Notes: generated from the sequence alone by a model not told the origin. A stretch of 11,926 bases of DNA from Lutibacter sp. UBA4458 (GCA_002390165.1 DGOU01000105.1:16334-28259); one strand, 5' to 3'; shown: positions 1 through 6,444, counted from the stretch's first letter. Numbers and translations are program-made.

Positions 1-6
1 TTTTTG

Positions 7-87
<81 letters not shown>

Positions 88-90
88 TTA

Positions 91-128
91 ATTTAAAAAT
101 AATAGCTTCTCAAATTTGAGAAGCTATT
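91..128 (-). terminator. Perfect palindrome with T-rich tail between two tRNA genes
   Basis: Positions 101-128 are a perfect inverted repeat: each half is AATAGCTTCTCAAA or its complement, 14 bp per arm with no unpaired centre. Read on the minus strand it follows the tRNA-Lys gene directly and is itself followed by ATTTTTAAAT, which looks like an intrinsic terminator or a hairpin protecting the tRNA-Lys 3' end. Because the centre is palindromic, the RNA would need to open a few central pairs to form a loop. If it terminates fully, tRNA-Tyr would need its own promoter, for which there is almost no room. Partial termination or a processing role is equally possible. Confidence 0.6.
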
Positions 129-129
129 G

Positions 130-202
130 TGACCTGGCTGGGGCTCGAACCCAGGACCACCTCCTTAAAAGGGAGGTGCTCTACCAACTGAGCTACCAGG
201 TC
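130..202 (-). tRNA. tRNA-Lys (anticodon TTT)
   Basis: This is a 73-nt class I tRNA on the minus strand. Acceptor arms GACCTGG (196-202) and CCAGGTC (131-137) pair fully, with discriminator A at 130. The D arm begins AGCTCAGTTGGTAGAGC, the anticodon stem CCTCC/GGAGG encloses loop CTTTTAA, giving TTT at 167-169 (lysine), and the T arm reads CTGGGTTCGAGCCCCAG. CCA is not encoded (the next bases read CAA). It is the first gene after a clear promoter and is followed by a perfect palindrome and then tRNA-Tyr. Confidence 0.97.
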
Positions 203-224
203 ATCTTTTCCTTTTTAGCGGGTG

Positions 225-255
225 CAAATATATAAGGTTATTTTTTAAAAAACAA
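225..255 (-). promoter_or_regulatory. Bacteroidetes-type promoter for the tRNA genes
   Basis: On the minus strand TATATTTG (225-232) is an exact match to the -7 consensus TAnnTTTG of the Bacteroidetes primary sigma factor. A TTG (253-255) lies 20 nt upstream, within the known -33/-7 spacing. Just downstream comes the GC-rich stretch GCACCCGC (218-225), then about 15 nt of A-rich leader to tRNA-Lys. A GC-rich discriminator is common at promoters of stable RNA genes. Confidence 0.75.
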
Positions 256-261
256 CCTTAT
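232..261 (-). terminator. Hairpin at the end of the mla unit, overlapping the tRNA promoter
   Basis: ATAAGGTT (minus strand, 254-261) pairs with AACCTTAT (232-239). The inner TTTTTT and AAAAAA also pair, with one G-U wobble between, so nearly the whole 30 nt folds into one hairpin. It starts 3 nt after the mlaF stop codon, which suits a terminator or 3'-end stabiliser. It lacks a proper U-run downstream and shares bases with the -33 and -7 elements of the tRNA promoter, so its role as a true terminator is uncertain. Confidence 0.45.
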
Positions 262-264
262 GTA

Positions 265-1032
265 CTATTTAGTTTCATTTAAATAAACCTCTCTAACTTT
301 TTTAAATAAGTTAGAAGAATATACGAAATCTACAATTGCTTCATTTTCAGTTTTAAAGATTTCTTTATTTGTCCCTTCCCAAGCTTTTACACCATTTTTT
401 AAAAACACTATTTTTTCTCCAATTTCCATCACAGAATTCATATCGTGTGAATTTATAATGGTTATCATTTGATATTCTTTAGTAATTTCTTGAATTAAAT
501 TATCTATAAGGGTTGCTGTATTAGGATCTAATCCAGAATTAGGCTCATCACAAAATAAGTATTTTGGATTCATTACAATTGCCCGTGCAATAGCCACTCG
601 TTTTTGCATCCCTCCAGAAAGCTGAGCAGGAAACTTCGTATTTACATTTTTTAAGTTAACACGTTTTAAAACTGTATTTACCCTTTCTAACATTTCCTTA
701 AAAGATTTATTCGTAAACATTTTTAGCGGAAACATTACATTTTCTTCTACAGTTAAAGAATCATACAAAGCGCCTCCTTGAAAAACCATACCCATTTCTT
801 GACGTAACTGACGATGCTGTTTATCATCTAAATCAGCATAATTTCTTCCATCAAAAATAATGGTCCCTTTTTCATGTTTATGCAACCCAAGCAAGCATTT
901 TAAAAAAACAGTTTTTCCTGAGCCACTTTGCCCAATTATCATACTTGTTTTACCTTTTTCAAAAGTTGTAGAAATTCCTTTTAAAACTGGTGTTTTATCA
1001 AATTCTTTATATAAATCTATTACTTCTATCAT
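265..1032 (-). CDS. mlaF: Mla-type lipid ABC transporter ATP-binding protein (MlaF-like)
   Basis: This 255-aa cytoplasmic ATPase powers an MCE/Mla lipid-transport system between the inner and outer membranes. All ABC motifs are present: Walker A GQSGSGKT (34-41), Q-loop FQ (84-85) followed by the MlaF-like stretch GGALYDSLTVEENV, signature LSGGMQKR (138-145), Walker B YLFCDEP (158-164) with catalytic Glu163, D-loop SGLDP, and switch His196. Its start codon directly abuts the stop codon of the permease gene upstream, so the two are surely cotranscribed and probably translationally coupled. A short C-terminal tail after about residue 225 is typical of the family. No substrate-binding MlaD/MCE gene follows; tRNA genes come next. 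The assignment to the Mla family is firm, but the lipid carried and its direction are not evident from sequence. Confidence 0.92.
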   Translation of the reverse strand: MIEVIDLYKEFDKTPVLKGISTTFEKGKTSMIIGQSGSGKTVFLKCLLGLHKHEKGTIIFDGRNYADLDDKQHRQLRQEMGMVFQGGALYDSLTVEENVMFPLKMFTNKSFKEMLERVNTVLKRVNLKNVNTKFPAQLSGGMQKRVAIARAIVMNPKYLFCDEPNSGLDPNTATLIDNLIQEITKEYQMITIINSHDMNSVMEIGEKIVFLKNGVKAWEGTNKEIFKTENEAIVDFVYSSNLFKKVREVYLNETK

Positions 1033-1773
1033 TTATCCCAAAAGCATTTGTGTTAAAAAATAATTTAATAAAATTATGACAACGCTGGTCCAAACCACAG
1101 CTTGTGTACTTGCTCTACCAACTTCTAACGATCCTCCTTTTACATAATAACCATGATAAGATGGTATAGTTGCAATAACAAAGGCAAAAACTAAAGTTTT
1201 TATAACCGCATATTTAATTAAATAGGAATTAAAATCTAACTGTATTCCATAAATATAATCATCGCTAAAAAACAAACCTGTTAAAACCCCTGCCATATAA
1301 CCTCCTACAATACCTAAAAACATAGATAATAGCACCATTAACGGGTAAAAAAACAAGGCAGCAATAATTTTAGGAAGTACTAAATAATTTAACGAATTAA
1401 TTCCCATAACATCTAATGCGTCAATTTGTTCTGTAACTCGCATTGTTCCTATACTAGATGAAATATATGAGCCTACTTTACCTGCTAAAATAATACTCAT
1501 AAAGGTAGGTGCAAATTCTAAAATTATACCTCTTTTGGTTGCAAAACCAATTAGGTATTTAGGTATAAATGGGCTATCTACATTTAAAGCAGTTTGTATA
1601 GCTACAACTCCCCCAACAAAAAAAGAAACAAAGGCTATTATTCCTAATGATTTTAACCCCAAATCTTCCACTTCTCTAAAAAGCATATCCTTAAAAACAG
1701 ACCATTTTTGTGGTTTTTTAAATACTTGCTTTAGCATAATAAAATACTTTCCAATATGCTCTAAATAGTTCAT
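1033..1773 (-). CDS. mlaE: Mla-type ABC transporter permease (MlaE family, DUF140)
   Basis: This 246-aa inner-membrane permease belongs to the MlaE/YrbE family and partners the ATPase encoded directly downstream. Hydrophobic segments lie at roughly 43-62, 83-98, 130-162, 188-205 and 224-243. The family hallmark stretch runs from about 96 to 136: GKVGSYISSSIGTMRVTEQI, then DALDVMG and a conserved LVLPK. An amphipathic N-terminal segment (about 5-40) precedes the first membrane helix, as in other MlaE proteins. The length of about 250 aa is normal. It is the first gene of a two-gene unit and is divergent from the phosphatase gene across a 127-nt spacer. I infer a role in outer-membrane phospholipid homeostasis from the family; nothing in the window shows the substrate. 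Confidence 0.92.
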   Translation of the reverse strand: MNYLEHIGKYFIMLKQVFKKPQKWSVFKDMLFREVEDLGLKSLGIIAFVSFFVGGVVAIQTALNVDSPFIPKYLIGFATKRGIILEFAPTFMSIILAGKVGSYISSSIGTMRVTEQIDALDVMGINSLNYLVLPKIIAALFFYPLMVLLSMFLGIVGGYMAGVLTGLFFSDDYIYGIQLDFNSYLIKYAVIKTLVFAFVIATIPSYHGYYVKGGSLEVGRASTQAVVWTSVVIILLNYFLTQMLLG

Positions 1774-1900
1774 TAAAATTTCTTTTTGGCTAAAATATTA
1801 AATTAAAACTAGGTAAAATGTTTTTGTAACAAAAAAAACCTAGAAGCATTAAAAAAAGCGATACTTTTACATTATAAAATTCAACCTAATTAATTAAAAA
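1774..1900. other. Divergent spacer between mlaE and pafA, with an inverted repeat
   Basis: This 127-nt AT-rich spacer must hold the promoters of both mlaE (minus) and the phosphatase gene (plus). An inverted repeat CTAGGT (1809-1814) / ACCTAG (1838-1843) encloses a T-run, GTAAC and an A-run that can also pair. It sits near the middle, where an operator or a transcript hairpin could be. On the plus strand TACTTTTA (1862-1869) is one base off the -7 consensus, but no TTG lies at the right distance. On the minus strand TATTTTAG (1790-1797) is similarly imperfect. I cannot assign either promoter with confidence. Confidence 0.35.
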
Positions 1901-3586
1901 ATGAAAAAAATAATTTCATTAATTATTGTCAGCTTACTGCTTTCAAATTGCGTTTCTATAAAATCAAATTTAACTGCAAATTCTGTAAAACAAAACAATT
2001 TTAAAACTGAAATAACTCAGCAAAACCCAAAACTTGTTGTTGGAATTGTTATTGACCAAATGCGATACGATTATTTAGTAAAATTTTATAATAAATTTGG
2101 CAAAGGTGGTTTTAAACGACTTATAACCGATGGTTACAATTTAAAAAATACACATTTTAACTATATCCCAACTTATACAGCTGTTGGGCATACTTCTATT
2201 TATACTGGAACAACACCCAAAAACCACGGAATTATTTCAAATAATTGGTACGATAAATACCAAAAAAAATCTATTTATTGTGTAGATGATGCCAATTTCA
2301 AATCTGTTGGAGCAACAACAGGAGGCAACAAATCTACTCAAAGAATGCTAACTACAACTATTACAGACCAAGTTAGATTAGCCCAAAACATGCATAATAA
2401 AACTATTAGTATTTCACTAAAAGACAGAGCTGCAATGTTACCTGCCGGCCACACTGCAAATGCTGCGTATTGGTTTGAAGGAAATAATGTTGGAAAGTTT
2501 ATTACAAGCTCCTTTTATATAGATACTTTACCACAATGGGTGGTTAATTTTAATAATTCAGGAAAAGCTAACAACTACTTAAATCAAACTTGGAATACTA
2601 TGGATAGTATTTCAAAATATACAGAATCACTTCCTGACAATAGTAAATATGAAGGTTTTTTTAATGGTAGAAACGGACATACTTTCCCATATGACCTAAA
2701 AAAATTAAGAAAAACCAATAATAATTTCGATTTGTTAAAAGCAATTCCATTTGGAAATTCCATTACCACAGATTTTGCTGAAGCGGCAATTATTGGAGAA
2801 AATTTAGGTAAAAGTAATTATACTGATTTTTTAGCTATTAGTTATTCAAGTACTGATTATGTTGGACATAAATTTGGAACAAACGCAGTAGAATTAGAGG
2901 ATACATATATTAGACTAGATAAAGAAATAGCCAGATTATTAACTTTTTTAGATGAACAGGTTGGTGAAGGAAATTACACTTTGTTTTTAACTGCAGATCA
3001 TGCAGCAGTTCCAAACCCTTCTTATTTAGAAGATTTAAAAATTCCAAGTGGCTATTTTAAAACAGAAGCATTTAAGAATTTTGTACATTCCATCACTTTA
3101 AAATATTTTAAATCCAATAAAATAGTTGAAAATATTTCTAACTATCAAATATTTTTAAATAAAGAAAAAATAAAATCGTTAGGATTAGAAGTCAATAAAG
3201 TAGCACAAATTATTTCTGATGAAATTATTAATTTTGATAAAGTATATAAATCTGTAACTGCACATACTTTACAAACAACAAGTTTTACTTCTGGATTAAT
3301 GAAAAATATTCAAAATGGATATAATCAAAAATTATCTGGAGATATTTTATTTATTCCAATGCCAGCTGTTATTAGCCATGGAAAAACAGGAACCACGCAT
3401 GGCTCTGGTTATAATTATGACACTCATGTTCCTTTATTATTTTATGGCAACGGTATAAAAAAAGGAAGTTCTAATGTTTATTATCCAATAACTAATATCG
3501 CTCCCACTTTATCTAGCCTATTAAATATTGAAGAGCCAAATGGCTGCACTGGAAGACCAATTATTGAGGTTTTAAAAAATGATTAG
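1901..3586 (+). CDS. pafA: PafA-like alkaline phosphatase lipoprotein
   Basis: This 561-aa protein is an exported phosphate-monoester hydrolase of the alkaline phosphatase superfamily, closest in pattern to flavobacterial PafA, which scavenges phosphate without strong phosphate inhibition. The residues expected for PafA are all present: metal ligands Asp52, Asp319, His323, Asp366, His367 and His500; nucleophile Thr93 in PTYTAVGH; Asn114; and the Lys174/Arg176 pair in SLKDR. Most lie 14 residues beyond my recalled Elizabethkingia PafA numbering, and the Lys/Arg pair 12 beyond. The N-terminus (MKKIISLIIV...LLLSNC) is a lipoprotein signal peptide with lipid-anchor Cys17; Asn just before the Cys is a less usual lipobox residue. 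It stands alone between a divergent mla unit and a convergent lipoprotein gene. No Pho-box-like repeat was recognised upstream. A broader phosphatase or phosphodiesterase substrate range cannot be excluded. Confidence 0.9.
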   Translation: MKKIISLIIVSLLLSNCVSIKSNLTANSVKQNNFKTEITQQNPKLVVGIVIDQMRYDYLVKFYNKFGKGGFKRLITDGYNLKNTHFNYIPTYTAVGHTSIYTGTTPKNHGIISNNWYDKYQKKSIYCVDDANFKSVGATTGGNKSTQRMLTTTITDQVRLAQNMHNKTISISLKDRAAMLPAGHTANAAYWFEGNNVGKFITSSFYIDTLPQWVVNFNNSGKANNYLNQTWNTMDSISKYTESLPDNSKYEGFFNGRNGHTFPYDLKKLRKTNNNFDLLKAIPFGNSITTDFAEAAIIGENLGKSNYTDFLAISYSSTDYVGHKFGTNAVELEDTYIRLDKEIARLLTFLDEQVGEGNYTLFLTADHAAVPNPSYLEDLKIPSGYFKTEAFKNFVHSITLKYFKSNKIVENISNYQIFLNKEKIKSLGLEVNKVAQIISDEIINFDKVYKSVTAHTLQTTSFTSGLMKNIQNGYNQKLSGDILFIPMPAVISHGKTGTTHGSGYNYDTHVPLLFYGNGIKKGSSNVYYPITNIAPTLSSLLNIEEPNGCTGRPIIEVLKND

Positions 3587-3636
3587 ACTTAAAATATTTA
3601 TTAAATACATTTAAATCTTTAACTTCAAGTCAAAAG

Positions 3637-3672
3637 AAAAGCCTCAAAATTAATATTTTGAGGCTTTTTTTT
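3637..3672. terminator. Strong bidirectional intrinsic terminator
   Basis: A perfect 14-bp stem is formed by AAAAGCCTCAAAAT (3637-3650) and ATTTTGAGGCTTTT (3655-3668), with loop TAAT. On the plus strand the stem ends in a run of eight T (3665-3672), ending the phosphatase transcript about 50 nt after its stop. On the minus strand the stem runs into TTTTCTTTTG, so the same structure can end the convergent lipoprotein transcript, whose stop lies at 3686. Confidence 0.9.
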
Positions 3673-3685
3673 ATAAAGTTTTAAA

Positions 3686-4300
3686 TTATTTTAATCCATC
3701 ATCTATAATTCCACAATCTGATTTACAAAAAGGAAAATACATTGCCCAACTGCTACCTTCAAATCCTTCTCCTTGTCCCCAAGCAGTTTCTCTTTGTATT
3801 TCATTTCCTTTATCATCCACTTTAATAACTTCTGCGTGTGCTGCTATATAAAAACATGCTTCAAAAGCATCTGCTTCTATTTTGTACTCCACTTCAAAAT
3901 CTGAAATTACATTTGCTTCATAATCCATTTTCTTCTCAAAAACGCCAGGTTTAGGATTTCCTTTTTTAGTTTCAGGAATACCATCTCTATCACCTGCATA
4001 TAAATGTGTAAGTTTTATAACCCAATCTGGATTTGTTATATAAGATATATAAACATAGTTGATACCATCTTCATTTACAATTTCTACATCAATTCTTCCT
4101 GCTTCATAATTTTGACCTGCAATTAAGGGAGTTGAATAACAGACCGTTTCAGAATTGCGAGAGGATATGCCTGTAAAATCTATACTAGTTACTGAAAAAT
4201 TATAAGCTTTTGTTTGAAATGAACTTAAATCATCATTTGTTTGACAGCTAAATAACATAACGAATGTTAACATAGCTAAAAAAGTAGTTTTTTTAATCAT
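3686..4300 (-). CDS. Hypothetical lipoprotein, possibly surface-exposed
   Basis: I do not recognise a named family for this 204-aa protein. The N-terminus is a lipoprotein signal peptide ending in LFSC, with lipid-anchor Cys19. The mature protein begins CQTNDD, and an acidic pair a few residues after the Cys resembles the lipoprotein export signal that sends Bacteroidota lipoproteins to the cell surface. The body (about 50-196) looks like one compact, mostly beta domain with distinctive blocks: AGQNYEAG (61-68), THLYAGD (98-104), GNPKPGVF (114-121), CFYIAAHAEV (149-158) and ETAWGQGEGFEGSSWAMYF (171-189). Similar blocks occur, from memory, in other uncharacterised Bacteroidota exported proteins. 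Four more cysteines (54, 149, 192, 196) could form disulfides outside the cytoplasm. The gene is monocistronic, convergent with the phosphatase gene, and separated from the next gene by a terminator. Confidence 0.85.
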   Translation of the reverse strand: MIKKTTFLAMLTFVMLFSCQTNDDLSSFQTKAYNFSVTSIDFTGISSRNSETVCYSTPLIAGQNYEAGRIDVEIVNEDGINYVYISYITNPDWVIKLTHLYAGDRDGIPETKKGNPKPGVFEKKMDYEANVISDFEVEYKIEADAFEACFYIAAHAEVIKVDDKGNEIQRETAWGQGEGFEGSSWAMYFPFCKSDCGIIDDGLK

Positions 4301-4422
4301 AATAAATAGTTTTTAAGGGGTTGATACTATTTTACGACCACTAATATACAATTTATTTATCTAATCAAGCATTTTATTCCTTAAAACACACCATTTATGA
4401 GTTTTTGAAATTTGGGATTAAT

Positions 4423-4452
4423 AAAAAAACACCTCTAAATAGAGGTGTTTTT
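4423..4452 (-). terminator. Intrinsic terminator of the porU-to-KAS III operon
   Basis: A perfect 12-bp stem, AAAAACACCTCT (4425-4436) with AGAGGTGTTTTT (4441-4452), has a 4-nt loop. On the minus strand it is followed by a T-run of seven including stem bases. It begins 21 nt after the stop of the KAS III gene and marks the end of the five-gene run. It also separates that run from the lipoprotein gene further down the same strand, which must therefore have its own promoter in 4301-4420. Confidence 0.88.
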
Positions 4453-4473
4453 ATTCACAAAAAAAATATTTTT

Positions 4474-5535
4474 TTAATATTTATAAACTATAGCATTAAT
4501 ATTCATACCTGCACCAACAGAAGCAAAAAGAACAACATCCCCTTTATTTATTTCTTGCTCTTTTACTAAACCTTTCTGCACTAAATCAATTAATGTTGGA
4601 ATGGTTGCCACAGAGCTATTTCCTAATTTATGAATACTCATTGGCATTATATTTTTTGGCATAGGCATTTTATATAGCCTATAAAAACGTTTTACAATTG
4701 CCTCATCCATTTTTTCATTTGCCTGATGAATAAATACTTTTTTAACATCAGTAATAGCTACGCCACTTTTATCTAAAGCCTTTTTCATAGCGTTTGGAAC
4801 GTTATTTAAAGCGTATTCATAAATTTTTCTACCAAACATTTTTATATATCCAACATCTTTGCCTTCTGTTTTATCAAAAGAGTTTCCAAAAAACAAATAG
4901 TAGCATTCATCAAATGTGTCCGTTTGTGCAGCTGTACTTAATATTCCAATAGTATCCTCTTCTGTAGCTTCTACAACGCAAGCACCTGCCCCATCGGAAT
5001 AAATCATAGAATCTCTATCATGCATATCTAAAACTCTTGATAAAGTTTCAGAGCCAATAACCAAACATTTTTTAGCCATTCCAGATTTAATGTATGCCTC
5101 TGCTTGAATAACTCCTTGAATCCAACCTGGACAGCCAAACAATATGTCATATGCTACACAATTAGGATTTTTTATTCCTAATCTGTGCTTCACTCTTGAT
5201 GCTAAACTTGGTAAAATATCACTTTGAATTGCAGCGCTTTTAACATCTCCAAAATTATGAGCTAAAATAATATAATCTAATTCTTCTTTATTTATTCCAG
5301 AATTTTCTATTGCTTTTTCTGCTGCAAAAAATCCCAAATCTGAAGATGTCAATTTTTCATCTGCATATCTCCTTTCTTCAATTCCTGTGATAGCTTTAAA
5401 TTTTTCAATAATCACCTCATTTGGGTGATTTATTGGAGTACCATCTTCGTTTAAAAATTTGTTCTTTAAAAAGTCTTTATTTTTTTTAACTATGGAAGGA
5501 ATATAGCTTCCTATACCTGTAATTTTTGATTGCAT
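4474..5535 (-). CDS. 3-oxoacyl-ACP synthase III family protein (FabH-like)
   Basis: This 353-aa thiolase-fold condensing enzyme is cytosolic. KAS III enzymes join an acyl-CoA primer to malonyl-ACP to start fatty acid or related chain synthesis. The Cys-His-Asn triad is complete: Cys135 in LFGCPGW, His270 in FIHQAN and Asn306 in LGNSSVAT; YSDGAGA (179-185) is the usual glycine-rich loop. It differs from housekeeping FabH in two ways: GCPGW replaces the usual ACSGF-like nucleophile context, and there is an extra N-terminal stretch (about 22-45, including NEDGTPINHPNE). This suggests a separate Bacteroidota paralogue subfamily with its own primer, so I give no symbol. It is the last gene of the porU run, 42 nt after the hemoglobin gene. 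A perfect -7 element in that gap suggests additional independent expression. The substrate is unknown; specialised lipid or branched-chain priming is possible. Confidence 0.88.
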   Translation of the reverse strand: MQSKITGIGSYIPSIVKKNKDFLKNKFLNEDGTPINHPNEVIIEKFKAITGIEERRYADEKLTSSDLGFFAAEKAIENSGINKEELDYIILAHNFGDVKSAAIQSDILPSLASRVKHRLGIKNPNCVAYDILFGCPGWIQGVIQAEAYIKSGMAKKCLVIGSETLSRVLDMHDRDSMIYSDGAGACVVEATEEDTIGILSTAAQTDTFDECYYLFFGNSFDKTEGKDVGYIKMFGRKIYEYALNNVPNAMKKALDKSGVAITDVKKVFIHQANEKMDEAIVKRFYRLYKMPMPKNIMPMSIHKLGNSSVATIPTLIDLVQKGLVKEQEINKGDVVLFASVGAGMNINAIVYKY

Positions 5536-5558
5536 TTTTATATTAAATAAATTGATTT

Positions 5559-5566
5559 CAAAGTTA
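5559..5566 (-). promoter_or_regulatory. Candidate internal promoter (-7 element) for the KAS III gene
   Basis: TAACTTTG on the minus strand matches the Bacteroidetes -7 consensus TAnnTTTG exactly and ends 23 nt before the KAS III start codon, a sensible position for a promoter. No TTG is found at the expected -33 distance, which would lie inside the end of the hemoglobin gene, so the call is tentative. Confidence 0.35.
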
Positions 5567-5577
5567 GAAATCCATTA

Positions 5578-5958
5578 CTACTTTAGGTTGCTTATTTTAA
5601 TTTTCATTACGGTGGCTATCGATAGTGCTCTTGTCTTTGCGGTGTGTGCCATTTCACCCTCAAACAAATCATCAACCGTACTGTTAAATGTTGACAACCA
5701 GCGACTAAAGTACTCAGATCTGAAAGGTTTTGATTGATGTAATTTTAGGTGAGGCTCCATAGCGTTTTTACGATACCCACCGGAGTAAAAAAGAACATTA
5801 TCCCAAAAATTAACTAAAGTTTGTAGGTGTTCTTCTAAAAGCTCAGAATTAGAAAAATCTTCAAAAAAATGACCTATTAAGTCATCTTGCATCAATTTTA
5901 CATAAAACGATTTAACCAGAAGGTAAATATCTTCTCTACTTCTAATATCTTTTTTCAT
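5578..5958 (-). CDS. Truncated hemoglobin, group III (2/2 globin)
   Basis: This 126-aa soluble heme protein has the length and residue pattern of group III truncated hemoglobins such as Campylobacter jejuni Ctb. Tyr19 in SFYVKL corresponds to B10 Tyr, His44 in EEHLQT to E7 His, His70 in EPHLKL to the proximal F8 His, and Trp87 in SRWLSTF to the G8 Trp. FFEDF (31-35) and NFWDNVL (50-56) are further family marks. There is no signal peptide, so it acts in the cytoplasm. Known relatives bind O2 or NO and are linked to nitrosative stress or low-oxygen metabolism; which applies here is not shown. Its start lies only 3 nt after the cdd stop, so it is transcribed with cdd and the T9SS genes. The context gives no clear functional partner. 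Confidence 0.88.
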   Translation of the reverse strand: MKKDIRSREDIYLLVKSFYVKLMQDDLIGHFFEDFSNSELLEEHLQTLVNFWDNVLFYSGGYRKNAMEPHLKLHQSKPFRSEYFSRWLSTFNSTVDDLFEGEMAHTAKTRALSIATVMKIKISNLK

Positions 5959-5961
5959 TTT

Positions 5962-6444
5962 TTATAAAAACGATTTATCAAAAGCTATTGGAAGTAAATC
6001 TAGTACCGATGCTGTTTTAATAACTTTACCTTCTTCCCCCATAAAAAAGACTTCTATAGATTCTTTTTGTTTCATTTCATATTCAGATAAGGTTTGCCTA
6101 CAAGCACCACAAGGTGCAACTGGTTCTTTTACAATATGAGAAGATGAACTAGCAGAAATTGCTAATTTAATTACTTTTTTGTTAGGGTATTGAGATGATG
6201 CGTTCCAAATTGCAACACGTTCTGCACACATACCAGAAGGATATGCTGCATTTTCTTGATTATTTCCTATAACAACTGTACCATTTTCTAGTAATAATGC
6301 GGCTCCAACACTAAATTTAGAGTAAGGAGCATAAGCATTTTGTCTTGCTTTCACAGCCTCATTCATTAAACTTTTATTCTCTTTTAAAAGCTCATCCAAC
6401 GAATCAAAAACAGTAATTGCTGTTTTTATTTCAATTTTTTTCAT
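5962..6444 (-). CDS. cdd: Cytidine deaminase
   Basis: This 160-aa zinc enzyme deaminates cytidine and deoxycytidine to uridine and deoxyuridine in pyrimidine salvage. The active site is complete: Cys73-Ala-Glu75 (CAERVAIWNA, zinc ligand and proton shuttle) and PCGACRQ (111-117) with zinc ligands Cys112 and Cys115. NAYAPYSKFSVGAALL (36-51) is the substrate-binding start of the domain. The Cys-type zinc site is that of the small tetrameric class. The roughly 25-residue N-terminal extension makes it longer than the usual 130 aa. It starts 15 nt after porV and ends 3 nt before the hemoglobin gene. Linkage of cdd to porV is, as I recall, also found in other flavobacteria, where it appears to be a conserved passenger rather than a secretion component. 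Confidence 0.95.
   Translation of the reverse strand: MKKIEIKTAITVFDSLDELLKENKSLMNEAVKARQNAYAPYSKFSVGAALLLENGTVVIGNNQENAAYPSGMCAERVAIWNASSQYPNKKVIKLAISASSSSHIVKEPVAPCGACRQTLSEYEMKQKESIEVFFMGEEGKVIKTASVLDLLPIAFDKSFL

Noticed and set aside
860..1063. Plus-strand open frame of 67 codons opposite mlaF
   Set aside because: It lies wholly antisense to a well-conserved ATPase gene and its translation shows no recognisable domain.
1535..1768. Plus-strand open frame of 77 codons opposite mlaE
   Set aside because: It is antisense to the permease gene, with no signal or family pattern; a by-product of its codon use.
1862..1869. TACTTTTA as the promoter -7 element of the phosphatase gene
   Set aside because: One mismatch from consensus and no TTG within 17-23 nt upstream; mentioned only as a weak candidate in the spacer entry.
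2584..2769. Minus-strand open frame inside the phosphatase gene
   Set aside because: It is antisense to conserved coding sequence and has no identifiable product or promoter.
5552..5737. Plus-strand open frame opposite the truncated hemoglobin gene, starting with a plausible hydrophobic segment
   Set aside because: The hydrophobic run comes from the reverse of the globin's polar helices; the globin carries family residues at expected positions and so is the real gene.
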